DNA of 64,000 nucleotides from Archangium lansingense (GTDB lineage: Bacteria; Myxococcota; Myxococcia; Myxococcales; Myxococcaceae): contig NZ_JAPNKA010000001.1 in the NCBI RefSeq assembly GCF_026626635.1, positions 992,001 through 1,056,000 on the forward strand, read 5' to 3'. Of the stretch, positions 43,597-51,960 are shown one piece after another; position 1 is the first letter of the stretch, and each line of letters opens with the position of its first letter. A program made the translations under genes and the position numbers. The notes beneath the pieces are model-generated. The model had not been told where the DNA came from, did no database searches, and was given only the letters and a program-made list of their open reading frames with translations.

Positions 43597-44463
43597 ATGC
43601 GCATGCGCTGGTGTGTCCTCCTGTTGGTTCCGTTGGTCGGCTGTGTCTCTCAGAAGGCGTTCGAGTCGAAGTCGCTCGAGGCGCAAAACCTCAAGCAGCA
43701 ATACGACGAGCAACAGGCGCAGATGAAGGCCATGGAGCAGAAGCTCGCCGAGACGAAGTCCGCTGCCGATAAGGCGCAGAAGGAGAACACGGAGCTGGAG
43801 TCCTCGCTCGCCCAGAGTGACGCGGAGCGCCGCGCGCTGCGCAAGCGCGTGGACGAGCTGTCGGAGCTCAACCAGGAGCTGTCCCGGAGCACCGAGAAGC
43901 TCGCTGCGGCCAAGGAGGCGCTCGAGAAGAGGTCCTCCGAGTACGAGAGCCTCGCCAAGAGCCTCAAGGACGAGATCAAGACCGGGAAGATCGAGCTGTC
44001 CGAGCTGAAGGGGCGGATGGTGGTGAAGATGAAGGACAAGATCCTCTTCTCTTCCGGCAGCACGAAGCTCAACAAGGAGGGCCAGGAGGCGCTGGAGAAG
44101 GTGGCTCAGGCGCTGAAGGACGTGCAGGGGAAGCTCATCCGGGTCGAGGGCCACACGGACAACGTGCCGGTGCCGACGGACGCGAAGACGGAGTTCGCCT
44201 CGAACTGGGAGCTGTCCACCACCCGCTCGCTCGTCGTCGTGAAGCTCCTCCAGGAGCAGGGCGTGCCGCCCACGATGCTCTCCGCGCTGGGCTATGGCGA
44301 GTACCAGCCCATCGCCTCCAACCAGACGGTTGATGGACGCAGCCTGAACCGGCGCATCGAGATCGTCCTCGCCCCCGCCGAGCAGGCCCCGTCCGCGGTG
44401 GTGGCCGCCTCGGCGAAGAAGGCTCCGGTGCCGGCCGCCAAACCCGCCGCGAAGAAGAAGTAG
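43597..44463 (+). CDS. OmpA-family peptidoglycan-binding lipoprotein with coiled coil
   Basis: 288 residues. ATG 43597 follows AAGGAG; a TATAAG box at 43566-43571 could be its -10. Lipoprotein signal (LLLVPLVGC), a long coiled coil (~22-135), then an OmpA/MotB C-terminal domain (~140-260) with KILFSSGSTKLN, VEGHTDNVPV and SLNRRIEIVL motifs that bind the diaminopimelate of peptidoglycan. The tail is Lys/Ala/Pro-rich. It should tether outer membrane to cell wall. The stop codon region is duplicated (see findings). Confidence 0.9.
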   Translation: MRMRWCVLLLVPLVGCVSQKAFESKSLEAQNLKQQYDEQQAQMKAMEQKLAETKSAADKAQKENTELESSLAQSDAERRALRKRVDELSELNQELSRSTEKLAAAKEALEKRSSEYESLAKSLKDEIKTGKIELSELKGRMVVKMKDKILFSSGSTKLNKEGQEALEKVAQALKDVQGKLIRVEGHTDNVPVPTDAKTEFASNWELSTTRSLVVVKLLQEQGVPPTMLSALGYGEYQPIASNQTVDGRSLNRRIEIVLAPAEQAPSAVVAASAKKAPVPAAKPAAKKK

Positions 44464-44519
44464 CGGCGCTGAAAGAAGTAGCGGCGCTGAGGACAGAACA
44501 CAGCGAACGCGGACACATC

Positions 44520-44555
44520 CCCTCTCCCGCCGGGAGAGGGACGGGGTGAGGGTAT
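44520..44555 (-). repeat. REP-like repeat, left half of an inverted pair
   Basis: CCCTCTCCC-GCC-GGGAGAGGG followed by ACGGGGTGAGGG, the same layout and orientation as 10716-10751. It is paired with the inverted copy at 44602-44637. Confidence 0.75.
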
Positions 44556-44601
44556 CCGGACCCCGGGTTCTGGATGCGAAGGGGTCCCGGATATAACTCC
44601 G

Positions 44602-44637
44602 ATACCCTCACCCCCACCCTCTCCCGACGGGAGAGGG
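44602..44637 (+). repeat. REP-like repeat, right half of an inverted pair
   Basis: ATACCCTCACCCCCA followed by CCCTCTCCC-GAC-GGGAGAGGG. Together with 44520-44555 it forms a BIME-like arrangement of two REPs facing each other across 46 bp. It ends 15 bp before the ATG at 44653, so the hairpin may affect translation or terminate the OmpA transcript. Confidence 0.75.
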
Positions 44638-44652
44638 AGATCTGAACCCGAG

Positions 44653-46680
44653 ATGCGTACGACGTCTTGTGTCCTGCTTGCGCTCCTCGTGGGCTCCGCT
44701 TCCCAGGCCGAGTCGCTGCCCATGGAGAGCGGTGCTCCCCTCTCCTTCGAGTCCTCCGAGCTGCGAGACCTCGCGGGTACGTGGGGCGAGCCCTTCCGCT
44801 CCCTCATGGTGATGCCCGGGGTGAGCCACGTCGTCTCCGGCGCGAGCCTTCCGGTGGTGCGCGGCGCAGCTCCCTCCTCCACGGGCGTCTACCTGGATGG
44901 CGTGCGCCTGCCGCGGCTCTATCACCTGTGGGTCGGCCCCTCCACGCTTCACCCCGAGCTCGTCTCCGGGCTCGACTTCCACCGAGGCCCCGCTCCGGCC
45001 CGCTTCAGCCGGGGGCTCGGTGGCACCGTGAACGCGCGGCTCCTCCCGCCGAGCACCGACGCCGTGCGCGCAACGGCCTCCCTCGATCTGTTCAACGTGG
45101 GCGTGCTCACGCAGGTGCCCATCGTCTCCACGGGCACCGAGTTCACCCTCGCCGGTCGCTTCGCCTGGTCCCCGTGGATCGCCGCGGCGGTCATCAACGG
45201 CACGCGCGGCACGCCGGGTCCGGACCTGGTGCTCGGCCTCTTCGACTACCAGGCGCGTGTCACCCAATCCGTGGGCCGAGGCTCGCTGCGTCTGTTCGCT
45301 CTCGGGGCTTCGGATGACGCGGGCCTGAGCGGCTCGGGGGATGTGGTCCGGTTGGGCACGGCCTTTCATCGCGTGGATCTCCGTCTCACCCACCCGCTGG
45401 GCGTGGGCGAGGCCGAGGCCGCCGTCACCTGGGGCCAGGACATGCTGGGTGCCACCGGGGGAGGAGCGGCCTCACGTGTCACGGTGGGACTCTCCGAGCG
45501 CACGCTCGGGGCGCGGGTGGCATGGCGGGCTGCACTGTCCCAGCGACTCGCGGTGGAGGCGGGCGCGGACGTGGAGCGCCGGAGCGCTGACGTGGAGCAG
45601 TCCACCACCTTCCGTCCTGGCGAGGGCGATGACCCCAGCCGGCCCACCGTCACCACGGGAGGACCACAGCCCCTCGCGCGGGCCACTCTTGCGGGGGCCT
45701 ACGCACAGGCCACGTGGACGCAGGGCATGTGGCGGCTCACCCCGGGCCTGCGCGTGGACGGCTACCTGCTGGCACCAGCGCTGAACCAGGTCGCCGTTGA
45801 GCCCCGGCTGCATGCGCGGGCGGCGCTGTCGGAGACGGTGGCGCTGCGCCTGGGGGCGGGGCTCATGCACCAGGCACCGAATCATCTGCTCGACGTGCCG
45901 GGAGTGGAAGAAGCCGCGCTGCGCTTGGGCTTGCAGAGGGCCCTCCAGGTGGAGGCGGGCGCGGATGTGCGAGGGCCCGCGGGCTTCACCTTTGGCGCGG
46001 ACGTGTTCGTCCACCCGATGCTGCGCACGGTGGAACTGGACGTGCTGTCCTTCGACATGCTCGCGGACGACCCGGTGGCGCGAGGGCGGGCGCGCACGGC
46101 GGAGGGCTATGGCTACGGCGTGGAGTTGATGGCGCGGCGCCCGCTGTCGGAGCGCTGGTCGCTGCTGGCCTCGTACACCTTCCAGCGGAGAATGCTGAAC
46201 ACGCGCGTGGAGCGGCGGGACGGGGCAGGCCAGGTGGTGGGGACGGAGGTGGTGCCGCTGGCCTCGGCGCTCGAGCAGATGCACGTGCTCAACGCGGCCG
46301 TCACCGTGAAGCTGCCGTGGGGCCTCACGGTGGGCACCACGCTGCACTACAACACCGGGGCGCCCGAGGCGGGAGGCCTGCTCTTCTCGTACTCGCAGCA
46401 GGAGGGCGTGGACCCGGTGAAGGGAACGGCGCGCTGGGTACCGGTGGACCGGGACCGGGTGACGCGCCTGCCGGGCTACTTCCAGGTGGACGGCCGCGTG
46501 TCCAAGACGGGCACGCTGGGGCCGCTGGCGGTGGAGGCGTGGCTGGACGTCTTCAACCTCTCGCTGACGAAGGAGACGTTCCACTACACCTACGGGACCG
46601 AGAAGGGCCAACTGGTGCGCAAGCCCTTTGGCCTACCGCCCGTGACGCTCCCCTCTCTGGGCTTTCGAGCGCATTACTGA
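44653..46680 (+). CDS. TonB-dependent-receptor-like outer-membrane barrel protein
   Basis: 675 residues. Short signal peptide (to ~SQA, 19-22), a plug-like domain (~35-140; FRSLMVMPGVSHVVSG, SLPVVRGAAPSSTGVYLDGVRL split across strands, and RFSRGLGGTVNARL), then a long series of amphipathic strands forming a barrel, ending LPSLGFRAHY with a terminal Tyr. No TonB box is obvious. It probably binds or imports an unknown ligand at the outer membrane. The preceding OmpA gene is separated from it by two REP hairpins. Confidence 0.82.
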   Translation: MRTTSCVLLALLVGSASQAESLPMESGAPLSFESSELRDLAGTWGEPFRSLMVMPGVSHVVSGASLPVVRGAAPSSTGVYLDGVRLPRLYHLWVGPSTLHPELVSGLDFHRGPAPARFSRGLGGTVNARLLPPSTDAVRATASLDLFNVGVLTQVPIVSTGTEFTLAGRFAWSPWIAAAVINGTRGTPGPDLVLGLFDYQARVTQSVGRGSLRLFALGASDDAGLSGSGDVVRLGTAFHRVDLRLTHPLGVGEAEAAVTWGQDMLGATGGGAASRVTVGLSERTLGARVAWRAALSQRLAVEAGADVERRSADVEQSTTFRPGEGDDPSRPTVTTGGPQPLARATLAGAYAQATWTQGMWRLTPGLRVDGYLLAPALNQVAVEPRLHARAALSETVALRLGAGLMHQAPNHLLDVPGVEEAALRLGLQRALQVEAGADVRGPAGFTFGADVFVHPMLRTVELDVLSFDMLADDPVARGRARTAEGYGYGVELMARRPLSERWSLLASYTFQRRMLNTRVERRDGAGQVVGTEVVPLASALEQMHVLNAAVTVKLPWGLTVGTTLHYNTGAPEAGGLLFSYSQQEGVDPVKGTARWVPVDRDRVTRLPGYFQVDGRVSKTGTLGPLAVEAWLDVFNLSLTKETFHYTYGTEKGQLVRKPFGLPPVTLPSLGFRAHY

Positions 46681-46709
46681 CAGCCTTTCCTGGTGTTAAA
46701 CTCACCTCC

Positions 46710-47813
46710 ATGGAACTGGAGATTGCCGCCATGGGGATGAGTTCTTGCCTCGGGCCGCTCACCACCGCTTGTGCCGCGTTCCGCGCAGGTATCAGCCGGG
46801 TGCGCGCGTCTCGCGAGTTCCGCTATTTCCCAGAGGAGGATAACGCTCCGCTGCCACTGCAGACATGCTCCATTCCCGTGAGCACGTTCGGGTTCTCCGC
46901 GGCGGGCAGGCTTGTTGCCATCCTGGGTGATACCCTCGAAGAGTTCCAGCGCCGTTTGAAATCCGAGGACCTCGGGACCGACACTGCCCTCTTTCTCGTG
47001 CTCCCCGACCCCCTGGAACGTGAGTTTCCGATGCGGGCCGCGCTGATGGAGGATCCTCCACGTCGCGTCGAGGCACTCGGCCAGTTCGTCTTGGGGCAGA
47101 CCTTCGAGAACCTCGGGATGAAGTGGCGGGGCATGAAGGGGCGGTTCTTCATCGGGGGGCAGGTAGCGTTCGCACGTGCGCTACAGGCCGCGCAGGCGGT
47201 TCTCGAGTCCCGAAGCGCGGGGGCCTGCCTCGTGATGGCGGTGGACAGCTACTTGTCGCCTCCTACGCTCAGCCGTCTCGTGAGGGAGAGACGCGTCAAG
47301 ACGGACGACTTTCCTGTCGGTTTCATCCCGGGAGAGGTGGGGGTGGTGATGCTGCTGCGGCCCGCCGCCGGCTCTCGGAGAGAGGGCTCCGCATCATCGG
47401 TCTTCATCCAGCAGGTCCACGTGTCGGAGCCGCCAGCTTCGAATCAGGCTGAAGGCCGGGCGTTGGCTTTCTGTGTCGAACGAGTACTCCAGCCGCAAGG
47501 CGCTCCTGCGCCGGAGGAACCGCTGCTCGTGAGCGACCATAATGGCGAGCAGCGCCGGGCCAGCGAATGGGGCAGCCTCCTGGTTCATCTCCAGGCGGCC
47601 CATCCGGATTGGAAGCTCGAGAATGCCTGGTTCCCGGCAATTGGTTTCGGCGAGACCGGCGCGGCTTCGGGTGCCGTGGGGAGCTGTGTTTCGGCGCGAG
47701 GGCTCGAACGCGGCTATGCCCGGGCTCGTTCCGCTCTGGTGCTCAGCACCTCGGAGGACGGGGCTCGAGCCGCCATTCTTCTCAATAAGTTACAGCCAGG
47801 AGCTCGCTCATGA
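46710..47813 (+). CDS. Ketosynthase/thiolase-fold protein without the active-site Cys (toxin-island accessory)
   Basis: 367 residues from ATG 46710. The fold of beta-ketoacyl synthases is suggested by MELEIAAMGMSSCLGPLTTA at the start, ACLVMAVDSYL, FIPGEVGVVMLLRP (the GEGAG-like turn) and GFGETGAASGAVGS near the end. Where the nucleophile Cys is expected, the sequence reads FIGGQVAFARALQAA with no Cys, and the HGTGT site is replaced by VSDHNGEQRR. So it is likely non-catalytic. Such proteins occur beside DUF2169/DUF4150 genes in type VI effector loci. It overlaps the toxin gene by ATGA. Confidence 0.6.
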   Translation: MELEIAAMGMSSCLGPLTTACAAFRAGISRVRASREFRYFPEEDNAPLPLQTCSIPVSTFGFSAAGRLVAILGDTLEEFQRRLKSEDLGTDTALFLVLPDPLEREFPMRAALMEDPPRRVEALGQFVLGQTFENLGMKWRGMKGRFFIGGQVAFARALQAAQAVLESRSAGACLVMAVDSYLSPPTLSRLVRERRVKTDDFPVGFIPGEVGVVMLLRPAAGSRREGSASSVFIQQVHVSEPPASNQAEGRALAFCVERVLQPQGAPAPEEPLLVSDHNGEQRRASEWGSLLVHLQAAHPDWKLENAWFPAIGFGETGAASGAVGSCVSARGLERGYARARSALVLSTSEDGARAAILLNKLQPGARS

Positions 47814-48805
47814 GTGGGGGCAAGAAAGGCATCTTCGAGAATTACAATGTCTCTGGAGTCGGCCAGGACTCATTCAAGAATGAGAAGTTTCCAGAGCTGG
47901 AGGATCCCAACTATCCCCAACAACTCATCCAGGAACTGGAGGCTCAGGCGAAGTCAGCGGACCAGCAGCAGAAGAGCAATCACGCGGATGCACCCGATCC
48001 GCTCCGGCGCCAGGGGCATTACCAGTACCGGGGTCCGGCCTACGTCCATAAGCACGGAGGCCGGGATCGGTACCAACAATGGCCTTTCGACTACCTCTTC
48101 GACGGCTGTGACCCCGCCACGAAGAATATGATGCTCGACAAGGTGGAAAAACTGGCGGAAAGGCGCCCGACATGGGCCATCGTCAAAGAGAAGTCGAAAT
48201 GGGACCTGTGCTTCAAGTTTCCCGAACCGGGAAGCTTTCCAGGTAAGAGAAAGCTCTTCTTCCTCACCGCGAAGCTCACCCATAAGGATGTCGCGGAAAA
48301 CTATTTCTTCTTCACGAAACCCAAGCCATACAAATGGGTGGCGCACCACCTCATCCCTATCGAGATTTTCGACAGCAGCAAGAAACCCTTTTTCAATGAT
48401 GATCAGCAGAAGTTGATCCGCGACTCAGGGTACGACGTCAACAACGGCCACAACATCGTGCCGCTACCGACGGAAGACGTACCGCCCCACTGCCTGCTGG
48501 CGCATAGCGGCAGCCACCTGGAGTACATCAAGCATGCCAAGAGGCAGTTGGAGCGAGTCCGGGACAAGATCGATGAGGCGAGGGAGAGCGGAGCGCCGCA
48601 TGCGGCCTTTTATCCCCAGTTGATCAAGATGTTGACCCAGACGGAGGATGACCTGTGGGCCAAGCTGAAGGAGATCGGCACGGCCTCCGTCAAGCTGTAT
48701 CTACAGGACAAGCGGCCCAAGAGCAGCCTCGTGAAATTCATCACCAAGGGGAAGAGTCGAGCCAGCGGGAGGCGCAAGCGCTTTCCTGAAGGAGCGATGA
48801 ACTGA
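47810..48805 (+). CDS. AHH-domain nuclease toxin
   Basis: 331 residues. An N-terminal segment (~1-130) of low complexity (EAQAKSADQQQK) and HYQYRGPAYVHKHGG, then the AHH nuclease motif WVAHHLIPIEIF (His ~179-180), followed by NNGHNIVPLP and HSGSHLEYI (~222-245) that complete the HNH/colicin-like metal site. AHH domains are toxins of polymorphic secretion systems and cut nucleic acid. No PAAR, Rhs or signal sequence is fused, so delivery must come from a partner. The start overlaps the upstream gene (ATGA) and the stop overlaps the next (TGATG). Codon use is more AT-rich than average. Confidence 0.85.
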   Translation: MSGGKKGIFENYNVSGVGQDSFKNEKFPELEDPNYPQQLIQELEAQAKSADQQQKSNHADAPDPLRRQGHYQYRGPAYVHKHGGRDRYQQWPFDYLFDGCDPATKNMMLDKVEKLAERRPTWAIVKEKSKWDLCFKFPEPGSFPGKRKLFFLTAKLTHKDVAENYFFFTKPKPYKWVAHHLIPIEIFDSSKKPFFNDDQQKLIRDSGYDVNNGHNIVPLPTEDVPPHCLLAHSGSHLEYIKHAKRQLERVRDKIDEARESGAPHAAFYPQLIKMLTQTEDDLWAKLKEIGTASVKLYLQDKRPKSSLVKFITKGKSRASGRRKRFPEGAMN

Positions 48806-49413
48806 TGTCGACCGACAACCGGACATTCTGGATTCTCGACACCGTCAGCAATCCCGGAGCGGTGATCGAGACCGTGCCAGCCGGCACTCCATCCAAGTGG
48901 CGCTTCTTCAAGGGGAAGAGCCTGGTTTCGGAATTTCCCACGGGTGCAACCGTCAAGTTCTCCGAGGACTTTCCCAAGCAGCGCAAGCTCTTCGACTTCG
49001 TGGCCAACACCTTGAGCTTGCTGATCGTCTCGAAGAAGGTGCGTGACCTCCTCGACGCGGTTGGAGTGGAAGGCTGCGAATACATGCCCATTGGGGTGCG
49101 TGACCACAAGGATAAGCTCGTGGGCCCTGACTACTTCATCGTCCATCCCCTGGGAGGTGAGGACGGCGTTGATTTGGAGAAATCGGTCTACGACAAGGAT
49201 CCATTTGACGAAAAACAGATCCATGTGGTCCGTAAACTCGTCCTGAAGAAGGAGGAGATTTCCCCCAACGCCCGCCTCTTCCGCCTCAAACCGCTGATGC
49301 GAGACTATGTCGTCGACCAGACGGTGGCGGAGGCTCTCCAGAAGAGCGGTGTCACGGGTTTCCGATTGCTGGCAGCCGATGGCTGGAACGGCTCCTACAT
49401 GAATCTGGAGTAG
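48805..49413 (+). CDS. Imm11 (DUF1629)-like immunity protein
   Basis: 202 residues. The pattern EYMPIGVRDHKDKLVGPDYF, then VHPLGGEDGVDLEKS, ISPNARLFRLKPL and GVTGFRLLAADGW matches the Imm11/DUF1629 family common next to toxins. Its start overlaps the AHH toxin stop, so the toxin and this protein are translationally coupled. It probably binds and blocks the AHH nuclease in the cytosol. Family call is by eye. Confidence 0.68.
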   Translation: MSTDNRTFWILDTVSNPGAVIETVPAGTPSKWRFFKGKSLVSEFPTGATVKFSEDFPKQRKLFDFVANTLSLLIVSKKVRDLLDAVGVEGCEYMPIGVRDHKDKLVGPDYFIVHPLGGEDGVDLEKSVYDKDPFDEKQIHVVRKLVLKKEEISPNARLFRLKPLMRDYVVDQTVAEALQKSGVTGFRLLAADGWNGSYMNLE

Positions 49414-49415
49414 CC

Positions 49416-50219
49416 GTGCAATTCCAGCTCGAGGATCTGAGGGAAGAGGCCGCGAACTCCATCGACATCATCTTCGATGATCTGTTCGCGGAGACCCTGT
49501 CGGAGGGAACAGCAGAAGACCTCGTCGAGCTGGTGCGCGAAGTTTGCACGCACTTCCACACCCTGGCCACGACGACCCTGCTCATCGACGCGAGCCCGCA
49601 GTATTTCTTCTACAATCTGTATTGCGCGGCGGAGAACTGGCGCCGGCTGCTGACCCATCTGCACAGCCAAGGGGCGGCCCTGCCACCCGCGTCCGATAAC
49701 ACACCGCTGCTTGGGGCGGTCGCGGCGGAGCAATGGGGGCTCGCACGCGCCCTCTGTGGACTCTCCGCGACCGTTCGAGGAGCGGAAGAATACGAGGACG
49801 AGTTCGCGTGGGCGCACCTGCTGCAAGAACTCATCGCGCTTCCGGTGGGGGCCGCATTCCCCGAGGTGCTGCTGAGCCGGTATGCGAGCGTGCTCGAGGA
49901 GAGTCAGGCGGACCGGTTGGAACTGTTCCGGGCGCTGCTTGCCGCTGACGGCAGCCGCTTCTTCGCTGCCTTCCAGCGGGTGCTCCAGAGCCACGAGCGC
50001 GAGACGGAGGCCCAGGCCGTGGGATTTGGCACGTCTCCCGACAAGTTCGTGGCCTACCGATTCATCTGGTTCGAGGGGCTGGCGCTGCTGCGTCTTGCCG
50101 AGCGCGCGGGTCTGAAGAGCCAGGAGGCCTTCCTCTACTGTCCTCCGCTCGCACGGGTCGCGATGACCATGGCGTGCGACAACGACTGGGCGCTTCCGTT
50201 TGAATCCGCGGCGAAGTGA
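49416..50219 (+). CDS. Candidate second immunity protein (Imm49-like)
   Basis: 267 residues, GTG start 2 bp after the Imm11-like stop. All-helical, acidic (REEAANSIDIIFDDLFAETL, then many Glu-rich helices), ending NDWALPFESAAK. The helical pattern and position after an AHH toxin suggest the Imm49 family, but I am not sure. Alternatively an unrelated accessory protein. It is convergent with the DUF4150 gene, 8 bp apart. Confidence 0.5.
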   Translation: MQFQLEDLREEAANSIDIIFDDLFAETLSEGTAEDLVELVREVCTHFHTLATTTLLIDASPQYFFYNLYCAAENWRRLLTHLHSQGAALPPASDNTPLLGAVAAEQWGLARALCGLSATVRGAEEYEDEFAWAHLLQELIALPVGAAFPEVLLSRYASVLEESQADRLELFRALLAADGSRFFAAFQRVLQSHERETEAQAVGFGTSPDKFVAYRFIWFEGLALLRLAERAGLKSQEAFLYCPPLARVAMTMACDNDWALPFESAAK

Positions 50220-50227
50220 AGCATCCG

Positions 50228-50692
50228 CTACATCTTCTCGTTGCAGATGCCACACTTGGGGTCCTCGTCATCGCCGGCCATGGCGACGACGGGCCCCTGA
50301 ATGAGAGGGAAGGGCGGCGTGTTCTTGTCGTTGTGCAGCATCAGGTCCATGGCGCGCGCCACGTTCTTTCCCTCGAACTTCACGTCGAAGGAGAAGTTGA
50401 CGAACTCGGCCTTGCCCTTCGTCTTGCTGGAAGCCACGCCGCCGCCCGCCGTCCCCGCCTCGTCGCCCGTGCTGGTGCTGAAGTTCGAGTCCTTCACGCA
50501 CACCGGATTGCCCTTCACCGACACCTTCTTCGTGCCCTTCGCGGTGTCGGAGGACTGGGCGATGTTGGGATAGGGGATGGGCACGGGCCCACCCGGACTG
50601 GGCGTCTTGCACACGTCCGGGAATGCCGAGGTGATACCGTTGCTGTCCTTGGTCACCACGGACATCTTGTTGACACCGACATTGACGGACAT
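50228..50692 (-). CDS. DUF4150 PAAR-like protein
   Basis: 154 residues from ATG 50692. Starts MSVNVGVNKMSVVTKD, then FPDVCKTPSPGGPVPIPYPN and VSVKGNPVCVKDSNFSTSTG, the DUF4150 pattern of PAAR-like spike-tip proteins that cap VgrG in type VI secretion. The C-terminus (CGICNEKM) has a Cys pair. No toxin is fused, so it probably carries a separate effector, possibly the AHH toxin facing it. It follows the DUF2169 gene by 83 bp. Confidence 0.82.
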   Translation of the reverse strand: MSVNVGVNKMSVVTKDSNGITSAFPDVCKTPSPGGPVPIPYPNIAQSSDTAKGTKKVSVKGNPVCVKDSNFSTSTGDEAGTAGGGVASSKTKGKAEFVNFSFDVKFEGKNVARAMDLMLHNDKNTPPFPLIQGPVVAMAGDDEDPKCGICNEKM

Positions 50693-50775
50693 GGGTCCAC
50701 CTCGTGTGAGTGGACTCAGTCTACCGAACCGGTGGCCCGGGGAGCGAGCCGGCCCCTCTGGAGAGCCAGCACCGG

Positions 50776-51813
50776 TCAGGCCTCTTTCGGACGCGAGACC
50801 CCCTCCGCGGTGACGCGGATGTTGCGCACGTCGTGGAGCCCCTCGTCCAGGAGCAGGTGTCCTCGCCACAGCATCAGGACCTGGTGGGTGTCCGTGTCGA
50901 GGATGACGGTGTCCAGGCGCATCTCGGGAGTCGCGTCCTCGGCGCTCGCGAGCTCCACGGTGACGGTGGGGGCTCGCTGTCCAGGAAGCCGGAAGGCGAG
51001 CCGTCCTCTCGGCGAGGCGTTGGCGATGATGACGGACTCGTCCCCCTTCAGGTACCCGGGGGCGATGAGGCCCGGGGGGGCGGCATTGAAGAAGCGCCGG
51101 TCGAAGTCCTTGGGCAGCAGCGGCTTGCGCGTCTTGTCCCAGGCCTCGTCGTAGGTGCCCGCGTACGCCGCGCGCGGCTGCCAGTGGGGCGAGGTGAAGC
51201 CAAAGCCTGTCGGCGGCACCCTCTGGCCGAACTCCCGCAGCGGATGCTCCGGATCCTCCAGGTTGGGCAGCCGCAGCTCCTCCTCGAAATGGCGAGAGCT
51301 CACCCGGAAGCCCGTGCCCACGGGGTTGCGTGGCTCGAAGGAGTGCTTCTTGGGGTCTGGATCGCTCCGGTCCCAACCCCCGAAGGCTCGCTCCCAGGTG
51401 AGGGGCATGCTCTCGAAGGGCAGCGGCTTCGTCATGGCCACGCGGCCCATGCTCCGGAACCATGTGCGCTCGCCCACCACCCGGACGCTCTTCTTCAGCG
51501 GGCCCACCTGCATCGCCACCAGCGTCTCCGTGGTGCCCTTGGGCGCGTAGGCATTGCCAATGAGCACCACGTCCGTGGCTGGCTTGATGAAGGCGCACTC
51601 CGGCTCGTACTTGTCGCTGGACTCGCCTGGCACCCCCAAGGGCTCCCCTCCCCAGTTCACGGGCACCTGCTCCTGGGCGAGCTCCAGCTTGGTGTCTCCG
51701 ATGGAATAGGTGGCCTTCACCAGGAGGAGGAGCAATGGCCGCCCCTCCTCGTTCGCGAGGCCCATGATTTCGAAGGCGAACGGCGTCTCGTTCTCGAGAT
51801 TGGGGTGTCCCAT
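50776..51813 (-). CDS. DUF2169 protein (type VI effector loading factor)
   Basis: 345 residues. DUF2169 signature: LLLLLVKATYSI near the start, KSVRVVGERTW, LTWERAFGGWDRS and RNPVGTGF in the middle, and FFNAAPPGLIAPGYL. DUF2169 proteins are found beside DUF4150/PAAR genes and are thought to help load or fold secreted effectors; this is established by association. ATG 51813. It is first in a two-gene minus-strand unit and divergent from the membrane gene at 51961. Confidence 0.85.
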   Translation of the reverse strand: MGHPNLENETPFAFEIMGLANEEGRPLLLLLVKATYSIGDTKLELAQEQVPVNWGGEPLGVPGESSDKYEPECAFIKPATDVVLIGNAYAPKGTTETLVAMQVGPLKKSVRVVGERTWFRSMGRVAMTKPLPFESMPLTWERAFGGWDRSDPDPKKHSFEPRNPVGTGFRVSSRHFEEELRLPNLEDPEHPLREFGQRVPPTGFGFTSPHWQPRAAYAGTYDEAWDKTRKPLLPKDFDRRFFNAAPPGLIAPGYLKGDESVIIANASPRGRLAFRLPGQRAPTVTVELASAEDATPEMRLDTVILDTDTHQVLMLWRGHLLLDEGLHDVRNIRVTAEGVSRPKEA

Positions 51814-51960
51814 AGGTGTGCAGGGCTCAATCTATCAGTGCCTGAACCCCAAGAGCAGGCGAGCCGCCGGTTTGGCACCACGGCCGTGCGTCACAACCCC
51901 CTCCGAGCCCTTCCTCTCCAATGGGCTCCCCTCCACTCAGGGGAGAGAGAGGGTACACGC

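Noticed and set aside
50710..51960. Upstream extension of the membrane-protein frame through the DUF2169 gene
   Set aside because: It is antisense to a recognised DUF2169 gene and lacks family features; ATG 51961 is the credible start.
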